From the NCBI GenBank assembly GCA_902517425.1, contig CABYCI010000003.1:1-60762 (forward strand): 60,762 bases of DNA. Direction: 5' to 3'. This document shows positions 35,629 to 44,050 of this stretch, one piece after another. Numbering within the stretch: position 1 is the first letter of the stretch; each line of letters starts with the position of its first letter. The stretch comes from an uncultured SAR86 cluster bacterium. Its GTDB lineage: Bacteria; Pseudomonadota; Gammaproteobacteria; Magnimaribacterales; D2472. The notes under the pieces are model-generated. The model did no database searches. It saw only the letters and a program-made list of their open reading frames with translations, and was not told where the DNA came from. Both the position numbers and the translations under genes were made by a program.

Positions 35629-36279
35629 TCAATTTAATATATCTTTAAATTTATATATATTTGGCTCTAATCCAACAATAATTTTTGAGGAAAATAATGC
35701 ACCTTGAGCAAAAACATCTCTTGATAGTGCCTCATGCTTAAAATAGTTTGATTTGGTCTTGTTATAAAAAGTAACTTTATGAATTCCAAAAATATCCTTA
35801 ACTCTTTGAGAATTTACTTCTATATTCTTTATATTCTTATTTTTGTCTATTTGCTTTATTAAATCTATTAACTCAATTGCTGTTCCTGATGGTTTATCTA
35901 TCTTTTCTATATGATGTGTTTCATCTATTGCGCAATCCATTTCATCAGTTAGTTGATCTAAAAATGTTTCAATTGATTCTTTTAGGTTGTTAACACCTAT
36001 ACTCATATTTGCAGCTAATAAGATAGGTATTTTTGAGGATGCTTTTTTAATAATATCTAGATCATCTTTACTAAATCCAGTTGTACCAACTATAAGGGGT
36101 TTTTTATTCTTAACACATTCGTTAAGTATTTGTATGGTAGAAATTGGATTCGAGAAATCAATAACAACATCAGAATTTAAAAAATTCTCGACGACGAATT
36201 CATTGTCCTCTTTGATTAATTTAAGTACTGAACGCCCCATTTTACCTGAGGCACCATTTATATATATTTTATGCATCAA
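35629..36279 (-). CDS. dapB: 4-hydroxy-tetrahydrodipicolinate reductase DapB (short)
   Basis: DapB reduces the product of DapA to tetrahydrodipicolinate, the substrate of DapD encoded earlier in the window. The nucleotide-binding motif [12 protein letters not shown] lies at the N-terminus. [10 protein letters not shown] and [10 protein letters not shown] follow, and the catalytic motif [16 protein letters not shown] lies near residue 125. At 216 residues it is well below the usual 270. The stretch after GxxGxMG that holds the NADH/NADPH-discriminating loop is almost gone (only about 20 residues separate it from VVIDFSNP). The first codons overlap the end of dnaJ. Confidence 0.93.
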   Translation of the reverse strand: MMHKIYINGASGKMGRSVLKLIKEDNEFVVENFLNSDVVIDFSNPISTIQILNECVKNKKPLIVGTTGFSKDDLDIIKKASSKIPILLAANMSIGVNNLKESIETFLDQLTDEMDCAIDETHHIEKIDKPSGTAIELIDLIKQIDKNKNIKNIEVNSQRVKDIFGIHKVTFYNKTKSNYFKHEALSRDVFAQGALFSSKIIVGLEPNIYKFKDILN

Positions 36280-37376
36280 TCTTTTATCTTTGATATTGCC
36301 TCAAGGAATGTATCAGTCCCAGGATAATTTTTAGATTGATTTAATGAGCTTGTAAATTCATTAAGAAGCTTTGCCTGTTTTTTATCAAGATTTGAAGGGG
36401 TTTCTACAATAACTCTGCACAAAATGTCTCCTCTTCTTCTATCTCTTACAATTGATGCCCCTTTACCTTTAATTCTAAAAACTTTTCCAGTTTGAGTATT
36501 AGGAGGTATTTTTAGGGATATCGTATTTTCAAGTGTTGGTATTTTAATGGAACCTCCCACAACTGAAATATCAAATGGTACTGGAGTTTCAATATATAAA
36601 TTTCTACCATCTCTTTCAAATAAAGGGCTTTCAATTACTCTTATAGCTACATATAAATCACCAGATTGACCCCCTTTCATCCATTCACCCTCTCCTGAGA
36701 GCCTTACTTTATCTCCATTATCTACACCTGCAGGAATATTAACTGACAGAGTTTTATTTTCTTTTATTGCTCCAATACCTCCACAAGTTCTGCATTTATC
36801 TTTAATAACTTGTCCAGTTCCAGAGCATACACTGCAAGTTTGTTGAACAGAAAAAAAACCTTGTTGCATTCTAACCTGACCTGTGCCATTGCAATTTGAA
36901 CATGTTACAGGACTTGTGCCTTTAGCAGCACCAATTCCATTACAGTCATGACAGACCTTATGAGAAGGTATTTTAATTTTTTTCTGAATTCCAAGAACAG
37001 CATCTTTTAATGATAATTCAAGATTATACTGAAGATCGGATCCTCTTGTTTGTCTTCTTGATTGAGAGCGAGTTCCAAAAACATCACCAAAAATGTCACC
37101 AAAAATGTCATTGATATTTACATCGTTATAACTTTGACCCCCTCCCATTCCTTCAACTCCAGAATGTCCAAATTGATCATATGCAGACTTTTTTTGTGAA
37201 TCTGAAAGAACTTCATATGCCTCTGCAGCTTCTTTAAATTTTTCTGCTGCTTCTGGATTATCTGGATTTCTATCAGGATGATATTTCATAGCTTTCTTTT
37301 TGAAAGCTTTTTTTAATTCGCCAGCTGAAGTATCTCGAGAGACTTCAAGAATTTCGTAGTAGTCTCTCTTCGACAT
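36276..37376 (-). CDS. dnaJ: Chaperone DnaJ
   Basis: DnaJ is the Hsp40 partner of DnaK. The J domain has the HPD motif in [19 protein letters not shown] near residue 33. A glycine-rich stretch follows, then four zinc-finger repeats of CxxCxGxG type ([32 protein letters not shown]) between about residues 143 and 205. Two C-terminal substrate-binding domains complete the 366 residues. It follows dnaK by 8 bases and overlaps dapB by 4. Expression probably comes from the sigma32-like promoter before grpE. Confidence 0.97.
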   Translation of the reverse strand: MSKRDYYEILEVSRDTSAGELKKAFKKKAMKYHPDRNPDNPEAAEKFKEAAEAYEVLSDSQKKSAYDQFGHSGVEGMGGGQSYNDVNINDIFGDIFGDVFGTRSQSRRQTRGSDLQYNLELSLKDAVLGIQKKIKIPSHKVCHDCNGIGAAKGTSPVTCSNCNGTGQVRMQQGFFSVQQTCSVCSGTGQVIKDKCRTCGGIGAIKENKTLSVNIPAGVDNGDKVRLSGEGEWMKGGQSGDLYVAIRVIESPLFERDGRNLYIETPVPFDISVVGGSIKIPTLENTISLKIPPNTQTGKVFRIKGKGASIVRDRRRGDILCRVIVETPSNLDKKQAKLLNEFTSSLNQSKNYPGTDTFLEAISKIKD

Positions 37377-37384
37377 GATCTAGT

Positions 37385-39301
37385 CTACTTTTCTTCTTCT
37401 TTTACTTCTTCAAATTCAGCATCAACGGTGTTGTCTGATGAATCTTCATTTTCAGGATTAGATTCAGCCTGTCCTTCAGGAGCTTCTTGCTTATAGAGCT
37501 TTTGCGTTAATGGAGTTAAAACATCATTTAGACTTTTTGTTGATGATTCTATCGATTCAATATTTTCAGATGCAATGGCCTCCTCTAGAGACACGACTGC
37601 ATCTTCAACTTGTTTTTTTTCATCTTCAGAAAGTTTATCTTCAGATTCTTCAATAGTTTTTCTAGTTGCATGAACTAACATGTCAGCATTATTTTTTGTT
37701 TTTACTAGTTCCTCAAATTTTTTATCATCTTCGGCATTTGCCTCTGCATCTTTAACCATTTTCTCGATATCATCATCTGACAAACCACTTGAAGCTTTAA
37801 TAACAATAGATTGTTCCTTCCCTGTATTTTTATCTTTGGCGGAAACATTAAGAATTCCATTGGCATCAAGATCAAACGAAACCTCTATTTGAGGCATACC
37901 TCTAGCAGCTGGTGGTATGTCAGTTAAATTAAACTGGCCAAGCGACTTATTTTGAGCAGCCTGTGTCCTTTCACCCTGAATAACGTGCACTGTAACAGCT
38001 GTTTGATTGTCTTCTGCTGTAGAAAACACTTGAGATTTTTGAGTTGGAATTGTTGTATTTTTTTCAATTAATGGAGTTGATACTCCTCCTAGGGTTTCTA
38101 TGCCAAGAGTAAGGGGTGTTACATCTAGCAATAGAACATCTGTTGTATCTCCAGATAAAACAGATCCTTGAATTGCTGCTCCAACCGCAACCGCTTCATC
38201 TGGATTTAGATCTTTCCTTGGATCTTTACCAAAAAATTCAGACACTTTCTTCTGAACAAGAGGCATTCTGGTTTGGCCGCCAACTAAAAGTATTTCGTTG
38301 ATTTCAGTTTTATCTAATTGTGCATCTTTTAATGCTAATTTAAGTGGCTCTAAACTTTTATCAACTAAGTCTTCAACAAGAGATTCAAGTTTAGCTCTTG
38401 TTATCTTATGAACAAAATGTTTCGGTCCAGAGCTATCCGCAGTAATATATGGAAGATTAACTTCTGTTTGTTCAGAAGAAGATAACTCAATTTTTGCTTT
38501 TTCAGCAGCTTCTTTTAGTCTTTGAAGCGCTAATGGATCACTTTTTAAATCAAACCCTGATTCTTCTTTAAATTTATCAACAAAATAATCTATTAATCTA
38601 AGATCAAAATCTTCACCACCAAGAAATGTATCGCCGTTAGTTGATAGGACTTCAAATTGATGCTCTCCATCCACATCTGAAATTTCAATAATTGATATAT
38701 CAAAGGTACCGCCACCTAGATCATATACAGCAACGGTAGAATCTCCTTTGCTTTTATCCAGGCCATAAGCAAGCGCTGCTGCAGTAGGCTCATTGATTAT
38801 TCTTTTAACATCAAGACCTGCAATTTTTCCAGCGTCCTTTGTAGCTTGTCTTTGAGAATCATTGAAATAGGCTGGTACAGTAATGACTGCCTCCTTCACT
38901 TCATGACCTAAATAATCTTCTGCCGTCTTCTTCATTTTTTTGAGGACCTCGGCTGCTACTTGAGGCGGTGCTAATTTCTTATTTGATGCTTCTACCCATG
39001 CGTCCCCATTATCAGCTTTTATAATTTTATAAGGAACCATATCAGCATCTTTACTTACTACTTCATCATCAAATGTTCTTCCTATAAGCCTTTTGATTGC
39101 ATATAACGTATTTTCAGGATTTGTGACTGCTTGTCTTTTTGCAGGCAATCCAACTAAAACTTCATCATTATCGGTATATGCGATTACAGATGGAGTAGTC
39201 CTTCCACCTTCTGCATTTTCTATAACTTTTTGTTGTTGTCCTTCAACAACAGCAACACAACTATTTGTTGTTCCTAAATCAATCCCTATTATTTTTGACA
39301 T
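37385..39301 (-). CDS. dnaK: Chaperone DnaK (Hsp70)
   Basis: This is an ATP-dependent folding chaperone of 638 residues, identical in length to the E. coli protein. The three Hsp70 signatures are present: [17 protein letters not shown] at the start, [15 protein letters not shown] near residue 195, and [17 protein letters not shown] near residue 340. The interdomain linker reads [13 protein letters not shown]. The C-terminus is an acidic disordered tail ending EEVKEEEK, similar to the EEVKDKK end of E. coli. It lies between grpE (10 bases upstream) and dnaJ. Confidence 0.98.
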   Translation of the reverse strand: MSKIIGIDLGTTNSCVAVVEGQQQKVIENAEGGRTTPSVIAYTDNDEVLVGLPAKRQAVTNPENTLYAIKRLIGRTFDDEVVSKDADMVPYKIIKADNGDAWVEASNKKLAPPQVAAEVLKKMKKTAEDYLGHEVKEAVITVPAYFNDSQRQATKDAGKIAGLDVKRIINEPTAAALAYGLDKSKGDSTVAVYDLGGGTFDISIIEISDVDGEHQFEVLSTNGDTFLGGEDFDLRLIDYFVDKFKEESGFDLKSDPLALQRLKEAAEKAKIELSSSEQTEVNLPYITADSSGPKHFVHKITRAKLESLVEDLVDKSLEPLKLALKDAQLDKTEINEILLVGGQTRMPLVQKKVSEFFGKDPRKDLNPDEAVAVGAAIQGSVLSGDTTDVLLLDVTPLTLGIETLGGVSTPLIEKNTTIPTQKSQVFSTAEDNQTAVTVHVIQGERTQAAQNKSLGQFNLTDIPPAARGMPQIEVSFDLDANGILNVSAKDKNTGKEQSIVIKASSGLSDDDIEKMVKDAEANAEDDKKFEELVKTKNNADMLVHATRKTIEESEDKLSEDEKKQVEDAVVSLEEAIASENIESIESSTKSLNDVLTPLTQKLYKQEAPEGQAESNPENEDSSDNTVDAEFEEVKEEEK

Positions 39302-39311
39302 ATTATTTCCT

Positions 39312-39881
39312 CTAATTTTTTATTACTGTTACTCTAGCTGGTCTTAAGACTCTAGAGTGAAGCTCCCATCCCCTTTGGAATATATTCCCGATAAAACCAT
39401 CTTTCTTGGATTTATCCTTTTCCATTGAAACTGCTTCATGTTTTTCTGGATTAAATTGTTCATTATCCGGATAGATGGGTACCATTCCGAATTTATCAAG
39501 TGTGGATTCAAAAGATTTTAAAGTTAACTCAATACCTTCCTTGTCTTCTTTTTTAGAATCTTTCGATAAATTAGTAAGTGCGCTTTCTAAATTATCAATT
39601 ATTGGCAAGAGTTCTGAGAGTAATTTTTCAACACCATATTTATGAGCCTTTTCTACTTCTGAAAGAGTTCTTTTAATTGCATTATCAAGATCTGCGTTAG
39701 ATCTTAAGAGTTGCTTTTCTAACTCTTCATGTTTATCAAATAGCTCTTCGTAGGAAGGATTTCCATTTGAGTCTGATTCTGATAAAGCTTCTGAAACTGT
39801 ATCATCACAATCTTCATTTAATACATTTTCAGGTGTTTTATCTTCAGTTTCATCAACAGTGTTCTTATCTTTTTTATTCAT
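39312..39881 (-). CDS. grpE: Nucleotide exchange factor GrpE
   Basis: GrpE releases ADP from DnaK. The 189-residue protein has an acidic disordered N-terminus (about residues 1-45) and a long helix with [15 protein letters not shown]. The C-terminal beta domain carries the signature [21 protein letters not shown] and ends VLRPARVTV. Here grpE heads the grpE-dnaK-dnaJ operon, unlike E. coli where it is separate. A heat-shock-type promoter lies 24-51 bases upstream. Confidence 0.96.
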   Translation of the reverse strand: MNKKDKNTVDETEDKTPENVLNEDCDDTVSEALSESDSNGNPSYEELFDKHEELEKQLLRSNADLDNAIKRTLSEVEKAHKYGVEKLLSELLPIIDNLESALTNLSKDSKKEDKEGIELTLKSFESTLDKFGMVPIYPDNEQFNPEKHEAVSMEKDKSKKDGFIGNIFQRGWELHSRVLRPARVTVIKN

Positions 39882-39904
39882 AATTAAATCCCGCTACTAC
39901 TAAT

Positions 39905-39932
39905 ATATTGGGATTTAAAATGTCAGTTCAAG
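39905..39932 (-). promoter_or_regulatory. Sigma32-type heat-shock promoter of grpE-dnaK-dnaJ
   Basis: On the minus strand CTTGAAC (39926-39932) is followed after 13 bases by CCCAATAT (39905-39912). The sigma32 consensus is CTTGAAA, 11-16 bases, CCCCATNT; the -35 matches six of seven positions and the -10 differs by one base in its C/A run. It lies directly before grpE in the spacer after fur. Position, spacing and the chaperone operon behind it make this a strong call from sequence alone. Confidence 0.75.
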
Positions 39933-39951
39933 GGTAGAACTATATAATTAT

Positions 39952-40362
39952 TTATTTCTTTTTGACGTGTAAAACAAGATTATGATCAACTAATTGATAA
40001 CCAGATTCATCAACAATTTTATTTAATCTTTTCATTAGCTCATCATCCTTAAACTCGAGGACTTTTCCAGTTTCAACATCCACCATATGCTCATGTTGTT
40101 CTTCTATGACCTCATATACCGCATGACTACCTTCAAAATGATGTTTTTTGACCATTCCAGCAGATTCGAATTGAGTTAAAACTCTATAAACAGAAGCTAG
40201 GCCAATATTTTCACCTTTATTTAGAAGCTCTTTGTAAATGTCTTCAGCACTGAAATGAGCTTCCTCTTGTATAGCTGTAGATTCAAGAATTTCCATTATT
40301 TTAATTCTTGGTAAAGTCGCTTTTAAACCAGCTTTTTTTAATTCTGTGTTCTGTTTATTCAT
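39952..40362 (-). CDS. fur: Ferric uptake regulator Fur (cysteine-free)
   Basis: Fur is the iron-dependent repressor. The start at 40362 gives TELKKAGLKATLPRIKIMEI at the N-terminus, matching the E. coli and Pseudomonas proteins; an in-frame ATG at 40425 would add 21 unrelated residues and cover the promoter. The winged helix includes GLASVYRVLTQFESAGMV. The metal region reads HFEGSHAVYEV and EQHEHMVDVETGKVLEF. The 136 residues contain no cysteine; E. coli has CxxC here and Pseudomonas one Cys. It ends LVLHVKKK, as in Pseudomonas. It is divergent from bamE. Confidence 0.94.
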   Translation of the reverse strand: MNKQNTELKKAGLKATLPRIKIMEILESTAIQEEAHFSAEDIYKELLNKGENIGLASVYRVLTQFESAGMVKKHHFEGSHAVYEVIEEQHEHMVDVETGKVLEFKDDELMKRLNKIVDESGYQLVDHNLVLHVKKK

Positions 40363-40384
40363 ATGGTATATAGTACATGTTTTT

Positions 40385-40403
40385 GATAATGATGCTAATG
40401 CTT
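40385..40403. promoter_or_regulatory. Candidate Fur box upstream of fur
   Basis: The plus strand reads GATAATGATGCTAATGCTT. Compared with the 19-base Fur consensus GATAATGATAATCATTATC it matches at 13 positions, including the first nine without a break. It lies 23 bases before the fur start in the 81-base fur/bamE spacer, a position that would permit autoregulation. The second half-site is poor, so the site may be weak. Confidence 0.5.
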
Positions 40404-40443
40404 GGCGACATAAAATTTCTAACAAAGTATAATAATTTTATAT

Positions 40444-40794
40444 ATGAAAAATAATAATAAGTATCTCCAAGTTAAATCATTTGTTTCAGTTCTTGTTTTG
40501 ATTTTTTTTGTATCATGCTCATCATTAACACCATATAAGGTTCCTGTTCTTCAAGGAAATATTTTTGAAGAAGAAGATATTGAAAAATTAACAGAGGGTT
40601 TAACAAAAGACCAGGTACAGTTCATTTTTGGAACAGCTCTCGTTAAGGACCCTTTCCATCCAAACAGATGGGATTATTATTATTCAATCAAGGTTGGTAC
40701 TGAGTTACTTAGTGAAAGCAAATTATCTATTTCATTTACCGATGACCAGCTGGTTGACAGTTGGGTAATTGAAAAAATAGAAGACGTGAATTAA
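40444..40794 (+). CDS. bamE: Outer-membrane assembly lipoprotein BamE (SmpA/OmlA)
   Basis: BamE is a lipoprotein of the BAM complex. The lipoprotein signal peptide ends FFVSCSS, with the modified Cys near residue 25. The SmpA/OmlA fold follows: NIFEEEDIEKLTEGLTKDQV, QFIFGTALVKDPFHPNRWDY. The 116-residue length fits. It has no ribosome-binding site, and a TATAAT element at 40428-40433 ends only ten bases before the ATG, so a nearly leaderless mRNA is possible. It is divergent from fur, and its stop overlaps the ratA stop by 4 bases (TTAA). BamA is encoded elsewhere in the window. Confidence 0.92.
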   Translation: MKNNNKYLQVKSFVSVLVLIFFVSCSSLTPYKVPVLQGNIFEEEDIEKLTEGLTKDQVQFIFGTALVKDPFHPNRWDYYYSIKVGTELLSESKLSISFTDDQLVDSWVIEKIEDVN

Positions 40795-41225
40795 TTTTCT
40801 GTAAAAACTTCCAATCTGTTTATAAATGCTTCCATAGCTCCTTCAATAAACATATTAATAGCATGATCTGGTAACAAATTATCCAATAAAAAAGGAAGTT
40901 CAAACTCTGCATCAAATCTTATTTCAGTAAGATCTTTTTTTTTGTTATTTAAAGTCCACTCTCCATTAAAATATTCAAAGGGGCCTTCTATTTGTTGAAT
41001 TTCAATAGAGTTATCTTTCAAAATATTCTTTGATTTAATAGAATAATTCTTTAACATAAAATCAAATTTGAGCTCTCCAATCTCAAAATCATTACTTTTC
41101 TCTATTAGATCAGCTCTCGTGCATCCAGGAATGAAATTTACATAATTTTTAAAGTTAGCAATTTCTTTATATATTAAATCTTTCTCAACCGATATAAGCC
41201 TTGTGAGTGTGAAGTTTCTTCTCAC
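40791..41225 (-). CDS. ratA: RatA/Coq10-family START-domain protein
   Basis: This is a 144-residue protein of the SRPBCC/START fold. The pattern VEKDLIYKEIANFKNYVNFIPGC, read in two parts around NFKNYVNF, matches the family's YxLVxDxxxYPxFxPxC segment. EIGELKFDFMLKNYSIKSKN and IEGPFEYFNGEWTL are the following blocks. E. coli RatA was described as inhibiting 70S assembly; relatives bind ubiquinone (Coq10). The location next to bamE and near smpB is conserved. Which role applies here cannot be read from sequence. Confidence 0.88.
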   Translation of the reverse strand: MRRNFTLTRLISVEKDLIYKEIANFKNYVNFIPGCTRADLIEKSNDFEIGELKFDFMLKNYSIKSKNILKDNSIEIQQIEGPFEYFNGEWTLNNKKKDLTEIRFDAEFELPFLLDNLLPDHAINMFIEGAMEAFINRLEVFTEN

Positions 41226-41226
41226 T

Positions 41227-42570
41227 TTATAGAACTTGGGATATAAATATTAATGCAACACTTGTTGGTGCAATAAATTTAATAAAGAATCTCCATAAGT
41301 TATATATAACAGGATTTACGTAACCAATTTCATTAATAATCAAATCTTTTTTTACAAACCAGCCGACAAAAATTGCAATCATCATTCCTCCTAATGGAAG
41401 TAATATCTGGTTAGCTATGAAATCCATAGAATCTAAGAAATTTCTATCTGGTGTCAGGTTAAAATCTGACAATACATTAAAACTTAAGGCCGTTCCTAGT
41501 CCAAGTAACCATGCAAAAAAGGAAATTGCAAAAGCGGAATTCTTTCGAGATAAATAACCTTCTTCTGACAAGTATGCAACACCTGGCTCCAATAAAGATA
41601 TTGACGAACTTAAGGCAGCAATGGATAAAAGAACAAAAAAGACAGGTCCAATGAGTTGGCCAAACTGCATTTGATTAAAAGCTGATAACATTGAAACAAA
41701 AACTAACCCTGGTCCGCTATTTGGCTCCAAATTAAAGGCAAATATTATTGGAAATATTGCTAAGCCTGCAAGCATTGCAACGAGTGTATCTAAAGATGCA
41801 ACAGTAAATGAAGTTGGAACTACTTTTTGATCTTTGGGCATATATGCTCCATATGCCATAATCGAACCCATCCCAAGGCTTAAACTAAAAAAGGCTTGAC
41901 CCATAGCGCTTAAGAATGTTTCTGACGTTACATTTGAAAAATCTGGAGCAAATAAAAAATTTAATGCCTTAACAAAAGCTCCGTTAAACATAGCATATGT
42001 AACCATAAATATTAAAAGGAATCCGAGCATCGGCATTAAGATTTTTACCATTCGGCCGATACCATTTTTAACTCCAGCAGAGACTATTAAAAAAGTAAGA
42101 AGCATAAAAACTGTATGCCAAAAAATAAGATTCAATGGTGATTCAATTACAGCACCAAATTGTTCTGAGGAACTAAGAATTTCGCTTGAAGTTGCTGAGA
42201 TAAAAATATAATTTAAACATATACCAGCAATGACACTATAAAAAGACAAAATTAAAATTCCTGCTGTTATTCCACTCCATCCGACAAGCTTCCATAGATG
42301 TGAGCTATTTGAGTCAATAGCAGTTTTTTTCATAGCATTAATTGGGCTATTGCCAGCTCTTCTCCCAATTATTATTTCACTTATCATTATCGGAACTCCA
42401 ATAATGATGATGCAAAGTAAATAAATTAGAACAAAAGCACCTCCACCGTTAGTTCCTGCTTTATACGGAAAGCCCCATATATTTCCTAAGCCTACAGCTG
42501 AACCTGTAGCTGCAAGAATAAAAGTCCATTTTCCTATCCAGGCACCGTGAGATTTGAGTTGTTTTTCCAT
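41227..42570 (-). CDS. Sodium-dependent transporter of the NSS/SNF family
   Basis: This inner-membrane protein of 447 residues has about eleven to twelve hydrophobic segments. The first reads WTFILAATGSAVGLGNIWGF, the sodium and substrate-binding signature of neurotransmitter:sodium symporters such as LeuT and TnaT. TNGGGAFVLIYL and FFSLSLGMGSIMAYGAYMPK, the latter in transmembrane segment 6, are also typical. Substrates of bacterial members are mostly amino acids; the one here is unknown. It lies one base upstream of ratA and 5 bases after the DUF3429 gene on the same strand. Confidence 0.93.
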   Translation of the reverse strand: MEKQLKSHGAWIGKWTFILAATGSAVGLGNIWGFPYKAGTNGGGAFVLIYLLCIIIIGVPIMISEIIIGRRAGNSPINAMKKTAIDSNSSHLWKLVGWSGITAGILILSFYSVIAGICLNYIFISATSSEILSSSEQFGAVIESPLNLIFWHTVFMLLTFLIVSAGVKNGIGRMVKILMPMLGFLLIFMVTYAMFNGAFVKALNFLFAPDFSNVTSETFLSAMGQAFFSLSLGMGSIMAYGAYMPKDQKVVPTSFTVASLDTLVAMLAGLAIFPIIFAFNLEPNSGPGLVFVSMLSAFNQMQFGQLIGPVFFVLLSIAALSSSISLLEPGVAYLSEEGYLSRKNSAFAISFFAWLLGLGTALSFNVLSDFNLTPDRNFLDSMDFIANQILLPLGGMMIAIFVGWFVKKDLIINEIGYVNPVIYNLWRFFIKFIAPTSVALIFISQVL

Positions 42571-42575
42571 TATAT

Positions 42576-43037
42576 CTATAAGTATGGGTTACTATACGGA
42601 TTAATCCAATAACCTATTGATATTAAAAAAGATATGCAGACAAGTAAAGTAAGAAGTTTTCTGAATTTCTGATAATCAATATCTTTTTTTGCAAAATCTT
42701 CTGTTGATTTTTCAAAAACATAAAAGCTGTAAAAACTTACTATTGAAACTAACAAAGAAACTAAAATCATTTTTAAGAAAGTGAGCAAAAGAATTGAACA
42801 TCCCAGCAAGCTAAACCCTATACCGATAGATAGATTTAATTTCTGATTTTTTTGATTGTCCCTCCAGCCCCAAGCAAATCCTCCTAAAAAGGTAATAATT
42901 ATTGAGCCATATGCCAATTGAAAAGTAATAAAAGTTTTACTAATCTCTCCTCCAATTATCCAGGGTAAGAGTGAAAAAGTTGCAAAAGGAAGGAAGCCTA
43001 TGTAACCGTATGTTGATTTGATATTAGTTATATTCAA
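42576..43037 (-). CDS. DUF3429-type small membrane protein
   Basis: This 153-residue protein has four to five hydrophobic segments. The N-terminal YGYIGFLPFATFSLLPWI and the following AYGSIIITFLGGFAWGWRD match the DUF3429 pattern that I recall from marine proteobacteria. Function is unknown. It is the first gene of a minus-strand run with the NSS transporter and ratA and is divergent from smpB with a 51-base spacer. The family call is from memory of the motif. Confidence 0.72.
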   Translation of the reverse strand: MNITNIKSTYGYIGFLPFATFSLLPWIIGGEISKTFITFQLAYGSIIITFLGGFAWGWRDNQKNQKLNLSIGIGFSLLGCSILLLTFLKMILVSLLVSIVSFYSFYVFEKSTEDFAKKDIDYQKFRKLLTLLVCISFLISIGYWINPYSNPYL

Positions 43038-43088
43038 TTTTTTCTTCTAAAAATATTGCACTTAGTTTGTCAAAATACATAATAAAGC

Positions 43089-43580
43089 ATGCCAAAAGAT
43101 AAACCTGCATTAATTGTAAAGAATAAATCAGCATCAAGGAACTATGTTTTAGGTGATTCCTTTCAAGCAGGAATTGTTTTAGAGGGTTGGGAAGTAAAGT
43201 CTTTAAGAAATGGAAAAATAGATGTTAAAAATAGCTATGTTACTTTTAAGAAAGATGAGGCCTGGCTACTTGGAATAAAAATTGATCCTCCTGGGTCTCT
43301 TAAAGATTTTGATGTTGATCCTTTAAGAACAAGAAAGTTGCTCTTGAAAAAAAAAGAAATATCAGAACTACAGAAACTAAAAAATGAAAAAAAATTAACA
43401 ATAATTATGACTTCTATGTATTGGAAAGAAAATTATATTAAGTGTGATATTGCAACTGGTAAAGGAAAAAAAATGCGTGATCAAAGACAGGATATCAAAA
43501 AAAGAGATTGGGAAAGAGATCAGGGTAGAATTTTAAAGAATGCCAAAAATAATTCCCATCCTTCAAAAAAATTTAAGTAA
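43089..43580 (+). CDS. smpB: SsrA-binding protein SmpB
   Basis: SmpB brings tmRNA to stalled ribosomes. The 163-residue protein has the OB-fold core with EAGIVLEGWEVKSL-type sequence (here FQAGIVLEGWEVKSLRNGKID), then DPLRTRKLLLKKKEI and a basic C-terminal tail with KKRDWERDQGRILK, the part that occupies the decoding site. It lies 23 bases upstream of the tmRNA gene on the same strand, a partnership that is often but not always physically adjacent. Confidence 0.96.
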   Translation: MPKDKPALIVKNKSASRNYVLGDSFQAGIVLEGWEVKSLRNGKIDVKNSYVTFKKDEAWLLGIKIDPPGSLKDFDVDPLRTRKLLLKKKEISELQKLKNEKKLTIIMTSMYWKENYIKCDIATGKGKKMRDQRQDIKKRDWERDQGRILKNAKNNSHPSKKFK

Positions 43581-43585
43581 TACTG

Positions 43586-43591
43586 TATAAT
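43586..43591 (+). promoter_or_regulatory. -10 element of the tmRNA gene
   Basis: TATAAT, a perfect -10 hexamer, lies twelve bases before the mature 5' end of tmRNA and just after the smpB stop. The -35 element would lie inside smpB and is not obvious. It would allow tmRNA to be made independently of smpB. Confidence 0.6.
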
Positions 43592-43603
43592 TCTGGTCCT
43601 TAT

Positions 43604-43951
43604 GGGGGCGAATAGGGTTCGACGTTTCTACTGGACTCCAAAGCGCATGCCAAGATTGTGGTAATTCTTGTAAAACGTACTACAAAAAATTTAGTTGCAA
43701 ATAACGACAACTACGCTTTAGCAGCTTAATGCTAACCGATGCCAGAATTGACTATGGTTTGAAGCATCGGCAAATAACATAGTCTAGCCAAGCTGTGTTG
43801 CTTGGACACAGTTTGGTTAAATTAATCAAGCTCGCTTTTACACCCTGCTCCTCGGGTCGTAAAAGTTAAAAAGCCAATTGGGTGAGCTAAGCATGTAGAA
43901 GTTAGGCTGAAGGATTAGCGGACGCGGGTTCAATTCCCGCCGCCTCCACCA
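43604..43951 (+). ncRNA. ssrA: Transfer-messenger RNA (tmRNA)
   Basis: tmRNA rescues stalled ribosomes and tags the incomplete protein. The 5' end GGGGGCG pairs with CGCCTCC before the encoded ACCA, forming the tRNA-like acceptor stem. The conserved TTCGACG lies near the 5' end, and the T-arm reads GCGGGTTCAATTCCCGC near the 3' end. The tag frame starts at GCA (43697) and ends at TAA (43727-43729), encoding ANNDNYALAA, against ANDENYALAA in E. coli. The bases CAACTACGCTTTAGCAGC match E. coli exactly. One-piece form of 348 bases. The resume codon is preceded by TTTAGTT. Confidence 0.97.
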
Positions 43952-43959
43952 TTTTTTTT
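43952..43959 (+). terminator. Oligo-T tract after tmRNA
   Basis: Eight T residues directly follow the CCA end of tmRNA. The GC-rich T-arm and acceptor stem in front could serve as the hairpin of an intrinsic terminator. No separate stem is present. Confidence 0.5.
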
Positions 43960-43995
43960 GAAATACCAATTGATGATAGTTATAGTAAATATGTA

Positions 43996-44001
43996 TATAA
44001 T
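43996..44001 (+). promoter_or_regulatory. Probable -10 element of the TonB-dependent receptor gene
   Basis: TATAAT, preceded by TATG (extended -10-like), lies 49 bases before the receptor ATG. A TTGATG at 43970-43975 is 20 bases upstream, too far for a normal -35. I see no Fur-box-like or palindromic sequence in this 99-base spacer. GGGGG at 44041-44045 is the ribosome-binding site. Confidence 0.5.
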
Positions 44002-44050
44002 TCAAACTGATTTCTCAAAATTAACTTAAAAAATTGCCTAGGGGGCTTTT

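Noticed and set aside
37680..39347. Open frames antisense to dnaK
   Set aside because: Typical shadows of a strongly codon-biased conserved gene; no independent support.
39952..40425. Longer fur reading from ATG 40425
   Set aside because: The 21 extra residues have no family similarity and would cover the promoter and candidate Fur box.
43970..43975. TTGATG as the -35 of the receptor promoter
   Set aside because: It is 20 bases from the TATAAT, too far for a usual sigma70 promoter.
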